64,000 bases of DNA from Proteocatella sphenisci DSM 23131 (GCF_000423525.1 NZ_AUID01000008.1:49853-113852), one strand, 5' to 3'; positions 17,851 to 28,776 are shown, counted from the first letter of the stretch. Numbers and translations are program-made. Notes: generated by a model not told the origin, from the letters alone.

Positions 17851-18806
17851 TGTCATTTTCAGTACAGGTAAAAAATGAACTTGCAAGGGTGATTTCGGAT
17901 AATCCACGAGTTCAACTTTCGGAATTGTCGGCAATTATAAGGATGAGCGGCACACTAAAACTTATGGGTTTTAACAAACTTTCATTCGTAATAAATACAG
18001 AAAATCCAGCAATTGCAAGAAAGGTATTTAAACTCATAAAAAACTGTTTTGGGATAGCTCCTGAAATAAAGGTTAACAGGCTCAGTAATCTTAAAAAAAA
18101 TTACATTTATGCACTAAGCGTTTCTTATGATCAAGGAGCAAATGATATTCTTGAAAAAGTGGGTATAATTGAAAAAGAAAATGAAAAGCTAAGCTGGGTG
18201 AGCACCATACCAAAACGTATGGTTTCCAGACAAGATGGAAAAAGAGCCTACCTGAGAGGAGCCTTTCTTGGCAGTGGATCAGTTTCTGATCCTTCAAAGA
18301 CTTATCATTTGGAGTTTTCAACAGTAAATATAGAAATAAGTCATAATCTAAAGAAACTAATAAACAGCTATCAACTGAATGCAAAAATAGTCACAAGAAA
18401 AAACAATAACGTGGTCTACATAAAAGAGAGCGAGCACATAACTGACCTGCTTAATCTTATGGGAGCCTACAATGCACTGATGTATCTTGAAGACGTTAAG
18501 ATTAAAAAACAGATGAGAAATGATGTAAACCGGATTGTAAACTGCGAAACAGCCAATCTTAACAAGACTGTAGACACATCAATGCGGCAAATAGACTGTA
18601 TAAACTACATTATAGAAAAAAGGGGGCTTGATTATCTTCCCGAAAATCTGCACGAGATAGCAAAACTCAGAGTAGAAAACCTGGATATGAGCCTCAAAGA
18701 ACTTGGCGAAATCATGGAAAAACCTCTTGGGAAATCGGGAGTCAATCACAGGCTGAAAAAAATAGAAAAGATGGCCGAAGAATTAAAGGAGAAAATAGAA
18801 AAATGA
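17850..18806 (+). CDS. whiA: DNA-binding protein WhiA
   Basis: 318 residues: N-terminal LAGLIDADG-like fold ('RAYLRGAFLGSGSVSDPSK') without the catalytic acidic pair, and a C-terminal helix-turn-helix ('LHEIAKLRVENLDMSLKELG', 'GKSGVNHRLKKIEKMAE'). WhiA binds DNA and influences division and chromosome segregation in Gram-positives. Ends four bases into the HPr gene. Confidence 0.97.
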   Translation: MSFSVQVKNELARVISDNPRVQLSELSAIIRMSGTLKLMGFNKLSFVINTENPAIARKVFKLIKNCFGIAPEIKVNRLSNLKKNYIYALSVSYDQGANDILEKVGIIEKENEKLSWVSTIPKRMVSRQDGKRAYLRGAFLGSGSVSDPSKTYHLEFSTVNIEISHNLKKLINSYQLNAKIVTRKNNNVVYIKESEHITDLLNLMGAYNALMYLEDVKIKKQMRNDVNRIVNCETANLNKTVDTSMRQIDCINYIIEKRGLDYLPENLHEIAKLRVENLDMSLKELGEIMEKPLGKSGVNHRLKKIEKMAEELKEKIEK

Positions 18807-19072
18807 TAAAAGTTGCATTCGAAATAAAGAACAGACTGGGACTTCACGCAAGACCAGCAGCAACATTTGTTCAGGCGTGTAACAAATATAAATCTGAAAT
18901 AAATCTGATATTCAATAATCGTGCAGTAAATGCAAAGTCAATAATAGGGATACTGGCTCTTGGAGTTGCGTATGGGGATAAAATAGAAGTCGAAGCAGAC
19001 GGACCAGATGAAGCAGCTGCCATGGAAGAAATAAAAGAGCTTCTGGAAATAAAACTTATAGAAATGAGTTAG
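18803..19072 (+). CDS. ptsH: HPr-family phosphocarrier protein (crh position)
   Basis: 89 residues. His15 in '[10 protein letters not shown]' and regulatory Ser46 in '[12 protein letters not shown]' are both present, so it can accept phosphate from PEP/EI and be phosphorylated by HPr kinase. In B. subtilis the gene after yvcL/whiA is crh, which lacks His15; here the same place is taken by a catalytically complete HPr. Whether it serves the PTS or carbon regulation cannot be decided without the rest of the genome. Confidence 0.92.
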   Translation: MIKVAFEIKNRLGLHARPAATFVQACNKYKSEINLIFNNRAVNAKSIIGILALGVAYGDKIEVEADGPDEAAAMEEIKELLEIKLIEMS

Positions 19073-19101
19073 CACATAATTATAAAAATCGGGAGGACAG
19101 A

Positions 19102-20343
19102 ATGGAAAAAGTAAATGTATTTGATATCTTAAAAGAAAGAGGATTTATAGCGCAGGCGACTCACGAAGATGAGATAAGAGAACTTTTAGGCAATGAAAGT
19201 GTAACGTTTTATACAGGATACGATCCTACTGCAGACAGTCTTCACGTAGGACATTTTCTACAGGCAGTTGCAATGAGGCATCTTCAGATGGCTGGACACA
19301 GACCCATAGTTCTTATCGGAGGAGGGACTACTATGGTAGGAGATCCTTCAGGAAGAGCGGATATGAGGCAGATGCTTACTCAGGACCAGATTGCAGAAAA
19401 TGGAGAAAAATTCAAGGAGCAGCTTTCCCGTTTCATAGATTTTTCAGATGAAAAATCACTTATGGCAAACAATGCAGACTGGCTGCTAAAATTAGAATAT
19501 ATTCCTTTTCTAAGAGAAATAGGTGCTCATTTCACAGTAAACAGAATGCTTCAGGCAGAGGCATTTAAGTCAAGAATGGAAAAAGAAGGCGGACTTACGT
19601 TTTTGGAGTTCAACTATATGATAATGCAGGCTTATGACTTCCTTAAGCTCAATGAGACATTTGGCTGTAAGATGCAGCTTGGGGGAGATGACCAGTGGTC
19701 CAACATAATAGCTGGAACAGACCTTGTAAGGAGAAAAGAAGGCAAACAGGTATATGGAATGACATTTAATCTCCTTACTACTTCGGATGGCAAAAAAATG
19801 GGTAAGACCATGGCTGGAGCACTTTGGCTTGACAGAGAAAAGACATCTCCATACGAATTTTATCAGTACTGGAGAAACGTTGAAGATGCATCGGTAGAAA
19901 AATGCCTTGCACTTTTGACATTCCTTCCTATGGACCAAGTAAGAGAATTGGGATCACTTGAAGGCTCAGAAATCAACAAGGCTAAAGAAGTGCTTGCATT
20001 TGAAGTTACAAAGCTTGTTCATGGAGAAAAAGATGCTATAGAAGCTCAAAACGCAGCCAGAGAGTTGTTTGCAAATAAAAACGGAGCGAGCGAAAATGCC
20101 CCTACAACTGAAATAGCTTTATTAGAGCTTGAAAAAGGGATGACTATAGTAGATGCCCTCAAAGTCACAGGACTGGTTCCTTCAAACAGCGAAGCCAGAA
20201 GACTGGTAACCCAAGGCGGAGTACAGGTGAATGATGAAAAAATCACAGATTTAGCTTTTAATATACACGCAGAACTTGCAAAAGATGGAATAATAATGAT
20301 CAAAAAAGGTAAGAAAACTTTCCATCAGATTAAGCTTGTTTAG
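19102..20343 (+). CDS. tyrS: Tyrosyl-tRNA synthetase
   Basis: 413 residues. Class I synthetase with the HIGH-type motif '[11 protein letters not shown]', KMSKS-type 'GKKMGKT' and a C-terminal S4 RNA-binding domain ('[20 protein letters not shown]'). The KMGKT variant marks the second TyrRS group. Only 29 bases separate it from the HPr gene and no T-box leader is present, which is unusual for a Firmicutes tyrS and suggests it is transcribed with the upstream operon. Confidence 0.96.
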   Translation: MEKVNVFDILKERGFIAQATHEDEIRELLGNESVTFYTGYDPTADSLHVGHFLQAVAMRHLQMAGHRPIVLIGGGTTMVGDPSGRADMRQMLTQDQIAENGEKFKEQLSRFIDFSDEKSLMANNADWLLKLEYIPFLREIGAHFTVNRMLQAEAFKSRMEKEGGLTFLEFNYMIMQAYDFLKLNETFGCKMQLGGDDQWSNIIAGTDLVRRKEGKQVYGMTFNLLTTSDGKKMGKTMAGALWLDREKTSPYEFYQYWRNVEDASVEKCLALLTFLPMDQVRELGSLEGSEINKAKEVLAFEVTKLVHGEKDAIEAQNAARELFANKNGASENAPTTEIALLELEKGMTIVDALKVTGLVPSNSEARRLVTQGGVQVNDEKITDLAFNIHAELAKDGIIMIKKGKKTFHQIKLV

Positions 20344-20354
20344 ATAAAAAAGTG

Positions 20355-20383
20355 TTTACAAAAATTAAAAAAAAGAATATAAT
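20355..20383 (+). promoter_or_regulatory. Promoter of the Mn riboswitch/P-type ATPase transcript
   Basis: TTTACA (20355-20360), 17-nt spacer, TATAAT (20378-20383), directly ahead of the riboswitch. Confidence 0.75.
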
Positions 20384-20387
20384 GTTA

Positions 20388-20490
20388 TTACCCTTTGAGG
20401 GAGTAGTTAGCAATTCGTTTCTAAATAGAAATAATTGTTGTGAATGTCAACATCATGATTGAAAAATCTGGCATCATATTAAATAACCAG
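20388..20490 (+). ncRNA. yybP-ykoY (Mn2+) riboswitch aptamer
   Basis: The leader contains the family's hallmark 5' segment GAGGGAGTAGTTAGC (near 20397-20412) and the second internal-loop strand GTCAACATCATGATTG (near 20446-20461), joined by a variable helix, and is followed by a terminator and a cation P-type ATPase, a gene class often controlled by this riboswitch. In the family Mn2+ binding favours expression, so the downstream ATPase is probably induced by excess manganese. Exact helix boundaries were judged by eye. Confidence 0.72.
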
Positions 20491-20528
20491 ACTCAGGGAC
20501 AGGATTATTCTGTCTCTGAGTTTTTTTT
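20491..20528 (+). terminator. Expression-platform terminator of the Mn riboswitch
   Basis: Stem ACTCAGGGACAG (20491-20502) / CTGTCTCTGAGT (20510-20521) followed by eight T, lying between the aptamer and the ATPase start codon. Confidence 0.9.
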
Positions 20529-20584
20529 GTAAAATTGGTTATAATTAAGTTATGATTGCACTTAATTGGAGAAAGGAATAAGAC

Positions 20585-23182
20585 GTGAATTATTTTAATC
20601 AAGATCCATCGCAAGTTATGAAAGAGCTTAAGACTACGGTAAGTGGTTTAAGTAGCGAGCAAGTAAAGAGCAGGATAGAAGAAAGCGGATATAATGAATT
20701 AAAAGAGGGGAAGAAAAAAACAACCCTTGCAATGTTTGCGGATCAATTTAAGGACTTTTTAATTATTATTCTTATAATAGCGGCAGGAGTATCATTTGCC
20801 TTTGGAGAAGAAAAAAGTGCTATAACAATCGGGGTAGTCCTTATTCTAAATGCCATACTTGGAGTCGTTCAGCAAAAAAAAGCAGACAGTTCGCTAAACA
20901 GCCTTAAAAAACTCTCAGCCCCATCAGCAAAAGTTATAAGAGATGGACAAGCCCTGTCTATACCAGCAAGAGAACTGGTGAGTGGAGACATTGTAATGCT
21001 CGACGCAGGAGACTATATACCAGCGGACGGAAGAATAATAGAATCAAGCAGCCTTCAGGTCATAGAAAGTTCTCTGACAGGAGAATCCACTGCAGTTGAC
21101 AAAATTTCCCAATCCATAGAAAAAGAAGGAGTAGCACTTGGAGACATGATAAACATGGTGTTTTCATCAGGCCTTGTAACTTATGGAAGAGCAAGATTTG
21201 TGGTTACTCATACAGGCATGGATACCCAGATTGGTAAGATAGCTACCCTGATTCAAAGTGCAAAAGAAAGAAAGACACCACTTCAGGAGAGGCTCGATGA
21301 TTTCAGTAAAAAACTTGGAATAGGAATAACTTTTATATCAATAGGAATATTTGCGCTTAACATGATAAGAGGCGCAGAATTTATAGACGCATTCATGTTT
21401 GCAGTGGCACTTGCAGTAGCAGCTATACCAGAAGCACTGGCTTCGATTGTTACGATAGTAATGGCTGTAGGTACAAGCAAGATGGCAGCAAAAAATGCAA
21501 TAGTGAAAAAACTTCCAGCTGTTGAAACGCTTGGAGGAGCATCAATAATCTGTTCAGACAAGACAGGAACTCTTACACAAAACAAGATGACAGTAGTCCA
21601 CACATTCACTATAGATGGTGAAGATATGGCCATAGAAAGAAAAACAAACGCAGAAACAATGGTTGGGGTATCAGTGCTTGCCAATGACTCCAGCATAGGA
21701 AGCGACGGTAAAGAAATAGGAGACCCTACAGAGACAGCACTTCTCAATTTTGCGATCAAGAATAAAATGGATCTCGAAAGAGTCAACAAAAGATACCAGA
21801 GGCTTGCGGACATACCTTTTGACTCAGACAGAAAACTCATGTCGACCCTGCACAACTTCAAGGACAAAGATCATCTATTCACAAAAGGAGCACCTGATAT
21901 CCTGCTTAGAAGGAGTACGAGAATACTTCGTGAAAATGAAATATATGATATGACTGAAGAAGAAAAAGATATATTTATAAGACAAAACCACAACTATTCT
22001 TCACAGGGCCTTCGCGTGCTTGCGTTTGCAATGACTGAACATAAAGATGATGTACTTGATCTGGAAGACGAAAAAGATTATATCTTTATAGGTATTATGG
22101 CTATGGTAGATCCACCAAGAGAAGAAGTAAAAGATGCCATTGCAAGGGCAAAAAAAGCAGGAATAAGGACGATAATGATCACGGGGGACCATAAGGTGAC
22201 CGCATCTTCAATTGCAAAAACTCTGGGTATAATGGAAGAAGGAGACATAGCCGTCGATTCAATAGAATTTGAAAATATGTCACAAGAAGAATATGCAGAC
22301 AAACTTGAAAAAATAAGCGTATATGCAAGAGTCTCACCAGAGAATAAAATCAGAATAGTACAAGCATGGCAAGACCTTGGCAAGATAGTAGCTATGACAG
22401 GAGACGGAGTAAATGATGCACCCGCACTAAAACAGGCTGACATTGGAGTTGCCATGGGAATAACAGGAACAGACGTTTCCAAAGATGCAGCGGCGATGGT
22501 CCTTGCAGATGATAACTTTGCAACAATAGTAGAAGCGGTATCAGAAGGTAGAACAGTTTATGAAAATATAAAAAGAGCAATACAGTTCCTGCTTTCAGGA
22601 AACCTTGGAGGAATCCTGACAGTGCTTTATGCGGCGCTTTTTGCACTGCCAAACCCATTTTCAGCCCTTCACCTTCTTTTTATAAACCTGGTTACAGACT
22701 CTTTGCCAGCTATAGCGCTTGCATTTGAACCATCAGATGAAAGTCTTATGGATTTAAGACCAAGAAAGAAAAATGAGAGTATATTTGCAGGAGGACTAAT
22801 CTGGAAAATAGCAATGCAAGGTTTCCTTCTCTCGATAGTTACTACTATTGCATTTGTAATCGGACTTAAAACTGCAGATGTAAAAACAGCTCAGACACTG
22901 GCTTTTTCAACGCTATGTCTTTCAAGGCTGGCATATGGATTCTATGTAAGGAGCAACAGGCCAATACTTCAAGTTGGTATTCTTACCAACAAATATATGA
23001 TAGGGGCAGTTGTAGTAGGAATAGCACTCACCGTAATGGTGCTGACAATACCATTTATATCAGAAGTTTTTGAAGTAACAAGTCTTTCTGCAGACCTGGT
23101 AAAATACCTGTTCATACTCCCACTAATCCCGCTTTTAGTGATGGAAAGTACAAAATATTTTCAAAAACATACAAAATTTTAA
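20585..23182 (+). CDS. P2A-type cation-transporting ATPase (Ca2+/Mn2+ exporter type)
   Basis: 865 residues, GTG start. Seen in order: N-terminal cation ATPase domain, 'SLTGEST' actuator loop, M4 'AAIPEALASIVTIV', phosphorylation site 'SDKTGTLTQNKMT', 'KGAPDILL', hinge 'TGDGVNDAPALKQADIG', M6 'INLVTDSLPAIALAFEP'. PEAL in M4 and NLVTDSLPA in M6 place it with SERCA-like pumps. Related pumps under Mn2+ riboswitches (Lactococcus YoaB, pneumococcal MgtA) have been linked to Mn2+/Ca2+ efflux, so manganese export is the most likely task here. Confidence 0.93.
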   Translation: MNYFNQDPSQVMKELKTTVSGLSSEQVKSRIEESGYNELKEGKKKTTLAMFADQFKDFLIIILIIAAGVSFAFGEEKSAITIGVVLILNAILGVVQQKKADSSLNSLKKLSAPSAKVIRDGQALSIPARELVSGDIVMLDAGDYIPADGRIIESSSLQVIESSLTGESTAVDKISQSIEKEGVALGDMINMVFSSGLVTYGRARFVVTHTGMDTQIGKIATLIQSAKERKTPLQERLDDFSKKLGIGITFISIGIFALNMIRGAEFIDAFMFAVALAVAAIPEALASIVTIVMAVGTSKMAAKNAIVKKLPAVETLGGASIICSDKTGTLTQNKMTVVHTFTIDGEDMAIERKTNAETMVGVSVLANDSSIGSDGKEIGDPTETALLNFAIKNKMDLERVNKRYQRLADIPFDSDRKLMSTLHNFKDKDHLFTKGAPDILLRRSTRILRENEIYDMTEEEKDIFIRQNHNYSSQGLRVLAFAMTEHKDDVLDLEDEKDYIFIGIMAMVDPPREEVKDAIARAKKAGIRTIMITGDHKVTASSIAKTLGIMEEGDIAVDSIEFENMSQEEYADKLEKISVYARVSPENKIRIVQAWQDLGKIVAMTGDGVNDAPALKQADIGVAMGITGTDVSKDAAAMVLADDNFATIVEAVSEGRTVYENIKRAIQFLLSGNLGGILTVLYAALFALPNPFSALHLLFINLVTDSLPAIALAFEPSDESLMDLRPRKKNESIFAGGLIWKIAMQGFLLSIVTTIAFVIGLKTADVKTAQTLAFSTLCLSRLAYGFYVRSNRPILQVGILTNKYMIGAVVVGIALTVMVLTIPFISEVFEVTSLSADLVKYLFILPLIPLLVMESTKYFQKHTKF

Positions 23183-23370
23183 ACCAAAATACAAAATGTT
23201 TATAAAGAAATCAGTGAAAATGTACGGATTAATATCAATGTGTACGGCAAATATTGACAATATTGTTCAATTCTGTTATTGTTAGTATACAAAAACAACG
23301 GAAACACAGATTTTTTATAAAAAACAGCTAAAATTATCAAAAAAATGTAGTAATACTATCAAATAAATTG

Positions 23371-23376
23371 TATAAT
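23371..23376 (+). promoter_or_regulatory. -10 element of the guaBA transcript
   Basis: Perfect TATAAT 10 bases before the guanine aptamer; no good -35 at 17 nt. A second possible promoter starts with TTGACA at 23254-23259, with only a weak TATTGT -10. The rest of 23183-23370 shows nothing else recognisable. Confidence 0.45.
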
Positions 23377-23385
23377 AAAATTTAA

Positions 23386-23450
23386 CGCTCATATAGGCTG
23401 ACAAAATGGGTCAGTGTATCTACCAAAAACCGTATTTTTGACTATGAGTG
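23386..23450 (+). ncRNA. Purine riboswitch, guanine-type
   Basis: 65-nt three-way junction: P1 CGCTCATA (23386-23393) pairs with TATGAGTG (23443-23450); P2 CTGAC/GTCAG with loop AAAATGG; conserved J2/3 TATCTACC; P3 AAAAA/TTTTT with loop CCGTA that can kiss L2 through GG:CC; J3/1 GACTATG. The specificity base before UAUG (23442) is C, which selects guanine/hypoxanthine over adenine. It precedes guaB-guaA, a logical guanine-repressed target. Confidence 0.92.
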
Positions 23451-23466
23451 CTTTGTTTGAGTACCT

Positions 23467-23505
23467 CTCACACATGCACCCGAGTGTAGCAGTGTGAGTT
23501 TTTTT
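23467..23505 (+). terminator. Terminator of the guanine riboswitch
   Basis: CTCACAC (23467-23473) / GTGTGAG (23492-23498) with an inner hairpin and seven T. Expected to form when guanine is bound, switching guaBA off. Confidence 0.88.
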
Positions 23506-23544
23506 ATACATTTTTATTAAATTTATATTTTACAAAAGGAGTAA

Positions 23545-25011
<1,467 letters not shown>

Positions 25012-25014
25012 AAG

Positions 25015-26547
25015 ATGAAAAATGAAATAGTTCTGGTAATAGATTTTGGTGGACAGTACAATCAGCTGATTGCAAGAAGAGTCAGAGAATGCAACGTATA
25101 CTGCGAAGTACACCCATACAAGATAAGCATCGACAAAATAAAAGAAATAAACCCAAAAGGCATAATCTTTACAGGCGGACCCAATAGCGTCTATGAAGAA
25201 AACTCACCACAGATAGACAAAGCAGTATTTGATCTGGGAATACCAGTACTTGGACTTTGCTACGGCATGCAGCTTATGGCCCATACCCTTGGTGGAGAAG
25301 TAGTGCAGGCACAGGCTAATGAATTTGGAAAGACTCAAACAAAATTTGATACCTCATCACCACTCTTCAAAGACCTTCCAGAAGAAGCAATAGTATGGAT
25401 GAGCCATATAGACTACGTAACACAAATGCCGGCAGGTTTTGAAAAAATAGCGCAGACAAAAGACTGCCCTGTAGCAGCTATGCAGAATAAAGAAAAAAAC
25501 CTATATGCAATGCAGTACCATCCAGAAGTAAACCATACACAAAAAGGCGTAGACATGATAAAGAACTTCCTTTTTGAAGTTTGTGAGTGCGCAGGCGACT
25601 GGACAATGGAAAACTATGCAAAAATAGCAATAGACACAATCAAAAAACAAGTAGGCGATGGAAAAATCCTGCTTGCACTTTCAGGTGGAGTAGACTCATC
25701 AGTAGTTGCAGGGCTTATATCAAAAGCAGTAGGAAAACAGCTTACATGCATATTTGTAGACCACGGCCTTATGAGAAAAGACGAGGGAGACGAAGTAGAA
25801 AAAGCATTTGGAAACTCAGGTATGAATTTTATCAGAGTAGATGCAGAAAAAAGATTCCTTGACAGGCTTGCAGGAGTAGCTGATCCAGAGACAAAGAGAA
25901 AAATAATAGGCGAAGAATTCATAAGAATATTCGAAGAAGAAGGAAAAAAAATAGGTTCAGTAGACTACCTTGCACAAGGAACCATATATCCAGACGTAAT
26001 CGAAAGCGGAGTAGGAGATGCAGCAGTAATAAAATCACACCACAACGTTGGAGGACTTCCTGACTTTGTAGACTTTAAAGAACTTATAGAGCCACTCAGA
26101 CTTCTTTTCAAAGACGAAGTTAGAAAACTTGGACTAGAAATTGGACTTCCAGAATACCTTGTATGGAGACAACCCTTCCCAGGACCAGGACTTGCAATAA
26201 GAGTAATGGGGGAAATAACAAAAGAAAAACTGGATATCCTCAGAGAAGCAGATTTCATATTCAGAGACGAAATTGCTAAAGCAGGGATAGACAGAGACAT
26301 CCACCAGTACTTTGCAGTCCTCACAACAACAAGAACCGTAGGCGTAATGGGAGATTTTAGAACATATGACTATACACTTGCACTTAGAGGAGTTACAACA
26401 ACAGACTTTATGACAGCAGACTGGGCAAGAATACCATATGATATACTCGAAAAAATCTCAAGCAGAATAGTAAATGAAGTAGATCATATAAACAGAATCG
26501 TATACGATATAACGAGCAAACCACCAGCTACGATAGAGTGGGAATAG
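25015..26547 (+). CDS. guaA: GMP synthase (glutamine-hydrolysing)
   Basis: 510 residues. Glutamine amidotransferase domain (about 1-195) with the nucleophile in '[11 protein letters not shown]' and the His/Glu pair in 'YHPEVNHT'; ATP pyrophosphatase domain with PP-loop '[13 protein letters not shown]'; C-terminal dimerisation domain ending 'PPATIEWE'. Converts XMP to GMP. The last codons are the attachment site of the mobile element that follows; integration has left the coding sequence complete. Confidence 0.98.
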   Translation: MKNEIVLVIDFGGQYNQLIARRVRECNVYCEVHPYKISIDKIKEINPKGIIFTGGPNSVYEENSPQIDKAVFDLGIPVLGLCYGMQLMAHTLGGEVVQAQANEFGKTQTKFDTSSPLFKDLPEEAIVWMSHIDYVTQMPAGFEKIAQTKDCPVAAMQNKEKNLYAMQYHPEVNHTQKGVDMIKNFLFEVCECAGDWTMENYAKIAIDTIKKQVGDGKILLALSGGVDSSVVAGLISKAVGKQLTCIFVDHGLMRKDEGDEVEKAFGNSGMNFIRVDAEKRFLDRLAGVADPETKRKIIGEEFIRIFEEEGKKIGSVDYLAQGTIYPDVIESGVGDAAVIKSHHNVGGLPDFVDFKELIEPLRLLFKDEVRKLGLEIGLPEYLVWRQPFPGPGLAIRVMGEITKEKLDILREADFIFRDEIAKAGIDRDIHQYFAVLTTTRTVGVMGDFRTYDYTLALRGVTTTDFMTADWARIPYDILEKISSRIVNEVDHINRIVYDITSKPPATIEWE

Positions 26548-26550
26548 TAA
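26536..26550 (+). repeat. attL: guaA-end direct repeat
   Basis: GAGTGGGAATAGTAA, which encodes the last residues (E-W-E-stop) of GuaA and 3 more bases. Exact copy at 42212-42226; 11-base match at 40778-40788. Both right-hand copies are preceded by TC, giving TCGAGTGGGAATA. Confidence 0.82.
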
Positions 26551-26602
26551 ACAAAAACCGTACAGACCTTGAAATTAAAAGGTTTGTACGGTTTTTGTTT
26601 TG
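26549..26602 (+). terminator. Terminator of guaBA
   Basis: 15-bp perfect stem AAACAAAAACCGTAC (26549-26563) / 26586-26600 followed by T-rich DNA; symmetrical enough to work for the convergent RT operon as well. A near twin lies at 50065-50121 after the ZIP transporter gene. Confidence 0.85.
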
Positions 26603-26632
26603 TTTGTGATATTATTTTGATATTATTATAGG

Positions 26633-28210
26633 TTAATCATAATATGAAGGATCATAATTTTTATCATATTCATCATGTTTCAATTCTAAGTAAGAAGAAA
26701 TTTTATCTTTTACGATTGGTATATCATTAATTATAGGTATTTTTGATTCTAAATTTGATTTATAGAAATCAATGTAAGATTGTGTATTATTTTTAAAAGT
26801 ACCATCAAGCGTTTTGGGTTTACATTTTTCAGGAACAAGATATTTAATTATACTATTATTAATATCTGATAATAAATCCTCACAATATAATATAAGATGA
26901 TAATTTTGAAACCAGTATTCTTCGCTTGTTTCAAATCTTAATTCATTAATATCTTTTTCATCAAATATGTTATCTTTTAAGTAATATGATATAAGAAGTT
27001 GATTGTCTGATTTTAGTACTTTTTCTTTTTGGGAAATAAGGATATCTTCAAATTTAAAAATTTTTATCGAATAATAATAATATAATTGCTCTTCATTAAA
27101 TTGTTTTTTTAAAGATTCAAAGAACCTTATTCTAAAAAACTCTTTCAATTTGTCTTTATTAAAACTTGTCATAGCTTCAAACTTATCTATAGAAAATAGC
27201 ATTATTTCTGGAGCGAAATTCATTAAAAAACATAATTGATGATAATCATAACTCTTTAAAATAAATTTATTAAGATTTAGATTTCTAAAATATTTTGTTT
27301 TAAAGAAATTAATTAAAAATGATGTTTTTAGTTTCTCATTAGATAGTTTATCTATGTTATAAATTAGTAAGTTTATAAAAATTAATTTGTTAGATTCTGA
27401 TTTGTCATCATATTTTTGATTACAAGTAGCAATAAGTTTTTTCCAATAACGTGCAACCAGATTGATTTTATTAAAGGACTCATATGACAGAAATTCTTTT
27501 TTATGCTCATTACGTTCAAGATTATGTTTTTCAAGAACTTGGTCAAATATTTTAATGATAGTATTGTTATCAGCCTTATTGCAAAAAAAATAAAAATCAT
27601 CGGAAAAATATGAAAAGTTACAATTGATATCGTTTTCTCTAATGAGCGTTTCTAACGAATCGCTTATAATAGAAAGTTCTTTTTCAGCAAAATACAATGA
27701 TATGTAGTTTCCCATTAATAAACCATTAGTTGCACCAGAATTTAAATTGCTCAAGTATGAATCAGTTGTTTCGTTATTAGGTATTACGTAGTGTGTGTAT
27801 ATTCTACCATAATACTCTTTTATGTCTAACTTTATTAAATTGTCATATATACATAGATTAGAAAAATCTCCTTCAAGTTGTTTATCATATTCTCCAGAAA
27901 TAAAATCACCAGTTTGTATATTTGCAGAGAGCCTTTTATGAGGATCTGATATACTTTTGATATCCTCAAAATCATTGATTTTATAACAGTAGTAATTGTA
28001 TGATGCTACAAAATTTAGTATATTAGGTATTTTAAGAGTACGATATTTATCGTGTTCTTTTTTTATTCTAAACTTAAAGGGTTTTGACCAAGATAATTTA
28101 CCAATATTGAATTCAGAAATGTCATCCGGATATTTCATTTGGTCTATATTTATGAAAAAGCGTATGCTATTTTTAAAATTATATACATTATTTAGATTTT
28201 GATTTATCAT
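26633..28210 (-). CDS. Abi/UG-type reverse transcriptase, putative phage defence
   Basis: 525 residues from the ATG at 28210, which has GGAGAACAA upstream; a longer in-frame start at 28255 lies inside the XRE gene and is less likely. RT core: 'DKYRTLKIPNILNF' (about 54-67, motif 1), motif A 'LDIKEYYGRIYTH' (128-140), motif B 'GATNGLLMGNYIS' (159-171), motif C 'YFSDD' with Asp204/Asp205, and 'LERNEHKKEFLSY' (231-243). The IYTH after motif A and the lack of a maturase (X) or endonuclease domain place it with unknown-group/abortive-infection RTs rather than group II introns or DGRs. The C-terminal 280 residues are unrecognised and look alpha-helical, as in AbiK/AbiA-like proteins. Cotranscribed with the XRE regulator. 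Confidence 0.78.
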   Translation of the reverse strand: MINQNLNNVYNFKNSIRFFINIDQMKYPDDISEFNIGKLSWSKPFKFRIKKEHDKYRTLKIPNILNFVASYNYYCYKINDFEDIKSISDPHKRLSANIQTGDFISGEYDKQLEGDFSNLCIYDNLIKLDIKEYYGRIYTHYVIPNNETTDSYLSNLNSGATNGLLMGNYISLYFAEKELSIISDSLETLIRENDINCNFSYFSDDFYFFCNKADNNTIIKIFDQVLEKHNLERNEHKKEFLSYESFNKINLVARYWKKLIATCNQKYDDKSESNKLIFINLLIYNIDKLSNEKLKTSFLINFFKTKYFRNLNLNKFILKSYDYHQLCFLMNFAPEIMLFSIDKFEAMTSFNKDKLKEFFRIRFFESLKKQFNEEQLYYYYSIKIFKFEDILISQKEKVLKSDNQLLISYYLKDNIFDEKDINELRFETSEEYWFQNYHLILYCEDLLSDINNSIIKYLVPEKCKPKTLDGTFKNNTQSYIDFYKSNLESKIPIINDIPIVKDKISSYLELKHDEYDKNYDPSYYD

Positions 28211-28706
28211 TTGTTCTCCATTTTTTTGAAGGTTCAAATTTGCCACAATCATCACAAGTGTCTGGCCAATTTATTTTCCACTCAAAATATTCTTCTTTTG
28301 TTATAACTCCAGTTGCTAATTCTTCTTTTCTTATTAACCATTCTTTTAAGAAATCATTTATAAGTTTATATTTAAAAGAAATGGCAATTCTTTCTTGGGG
28401 AAATGATGAATCCGTGTCATCAATTATTTTGAACAATGGAATAGAGTAATGATCATCAAGCTCGAACAAACTAAACATAACATCTTCAGCGGCATAGAGT
28501 GAGGATTCATTTAATGCACACACATTAATATTTAGTGCATTTGCAATATTTTTCAACATATCTTCTTTAGGTATTTTAGAATTATTCTCATACTGTCGAA
28601 TTCTTACATCAGCAGTATTTTCTGAAAATCCACACAAGATTCCAAGTTGTTTCTGAGTCATATTCCTATATTTTCTAATTTTTTTTATTTTATCTCCAAT
28701 TGTCAT
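28188..28706 (-). CDS. XRE-family regulator in operon with the RT
   Basis: 172 residues, ATG after AGAGGTG. N-terminal HTH_3 (about 5-60; 'MTQKQLGILCGFSENTADVR', 'RQYENNSKIPKEDMLKNIA') followed by a 110-residue C-terminal domain with 'WLIRKEELATGVITKEEYFE' and a late CxxC ('CDDCGKF'). Regulators of this layout are common on mobile elements of Clostridia. It overlaps the RT gene by 23 bases, so the two are translated together; it probably represses its own operon and perhaps the divergent xis-int genes. Confidence 0.88.
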   Translation of the reverse strand: MTIGDKIKKIRKYRNMTQKQLGILCGFSENTADVRIRQYENNSKIPKEDMLKNIANALNINVCALNESSLYAAEDVMFSLFELDDHYSIPLFKIIDDTDSSFPQERIAISFKYKLINDFLKEWLIRKEELATGVITKEEYFEWKINWPDTCDDCGKFEPSKKWRTNDKSKSK

Positions 28707-28776
28707 TAAATCACCTCTTTAGGGACAATTTTAACATAAAATATAATATGTATAAAGAATTATTTAAAATTAAAGC

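Noticed and set aside
21283..21867. Minus-strand open frame of 194 codons inside the P-type ATPase gene
   Set aside because: Shadow of a strongly conserved gene with no start signal or protein family.
23254..23270. TTGACAATATTGTTCAA palindrome-like site upstream of guaB as an operator
   Set aside because: Short, AT-rich and 115 bases before the riboswitch promoter; it may simply include a -35 element. No regulator supports it.
25587..25862. Plus-strand Arg/Ser-rich frame inside guaA
   Set aside because: Out-of-frame reading of guaA with no independent signal.
26633..28210. Group II intron or retron reading of the RT gene
   Set aside because: No maturase or HNH domain, no intron RNA domain V/VI-like sequence, and no msr/msd-like structured repeat noticed next to the gene; IYTH after motif A points to Abi/UG RTs.
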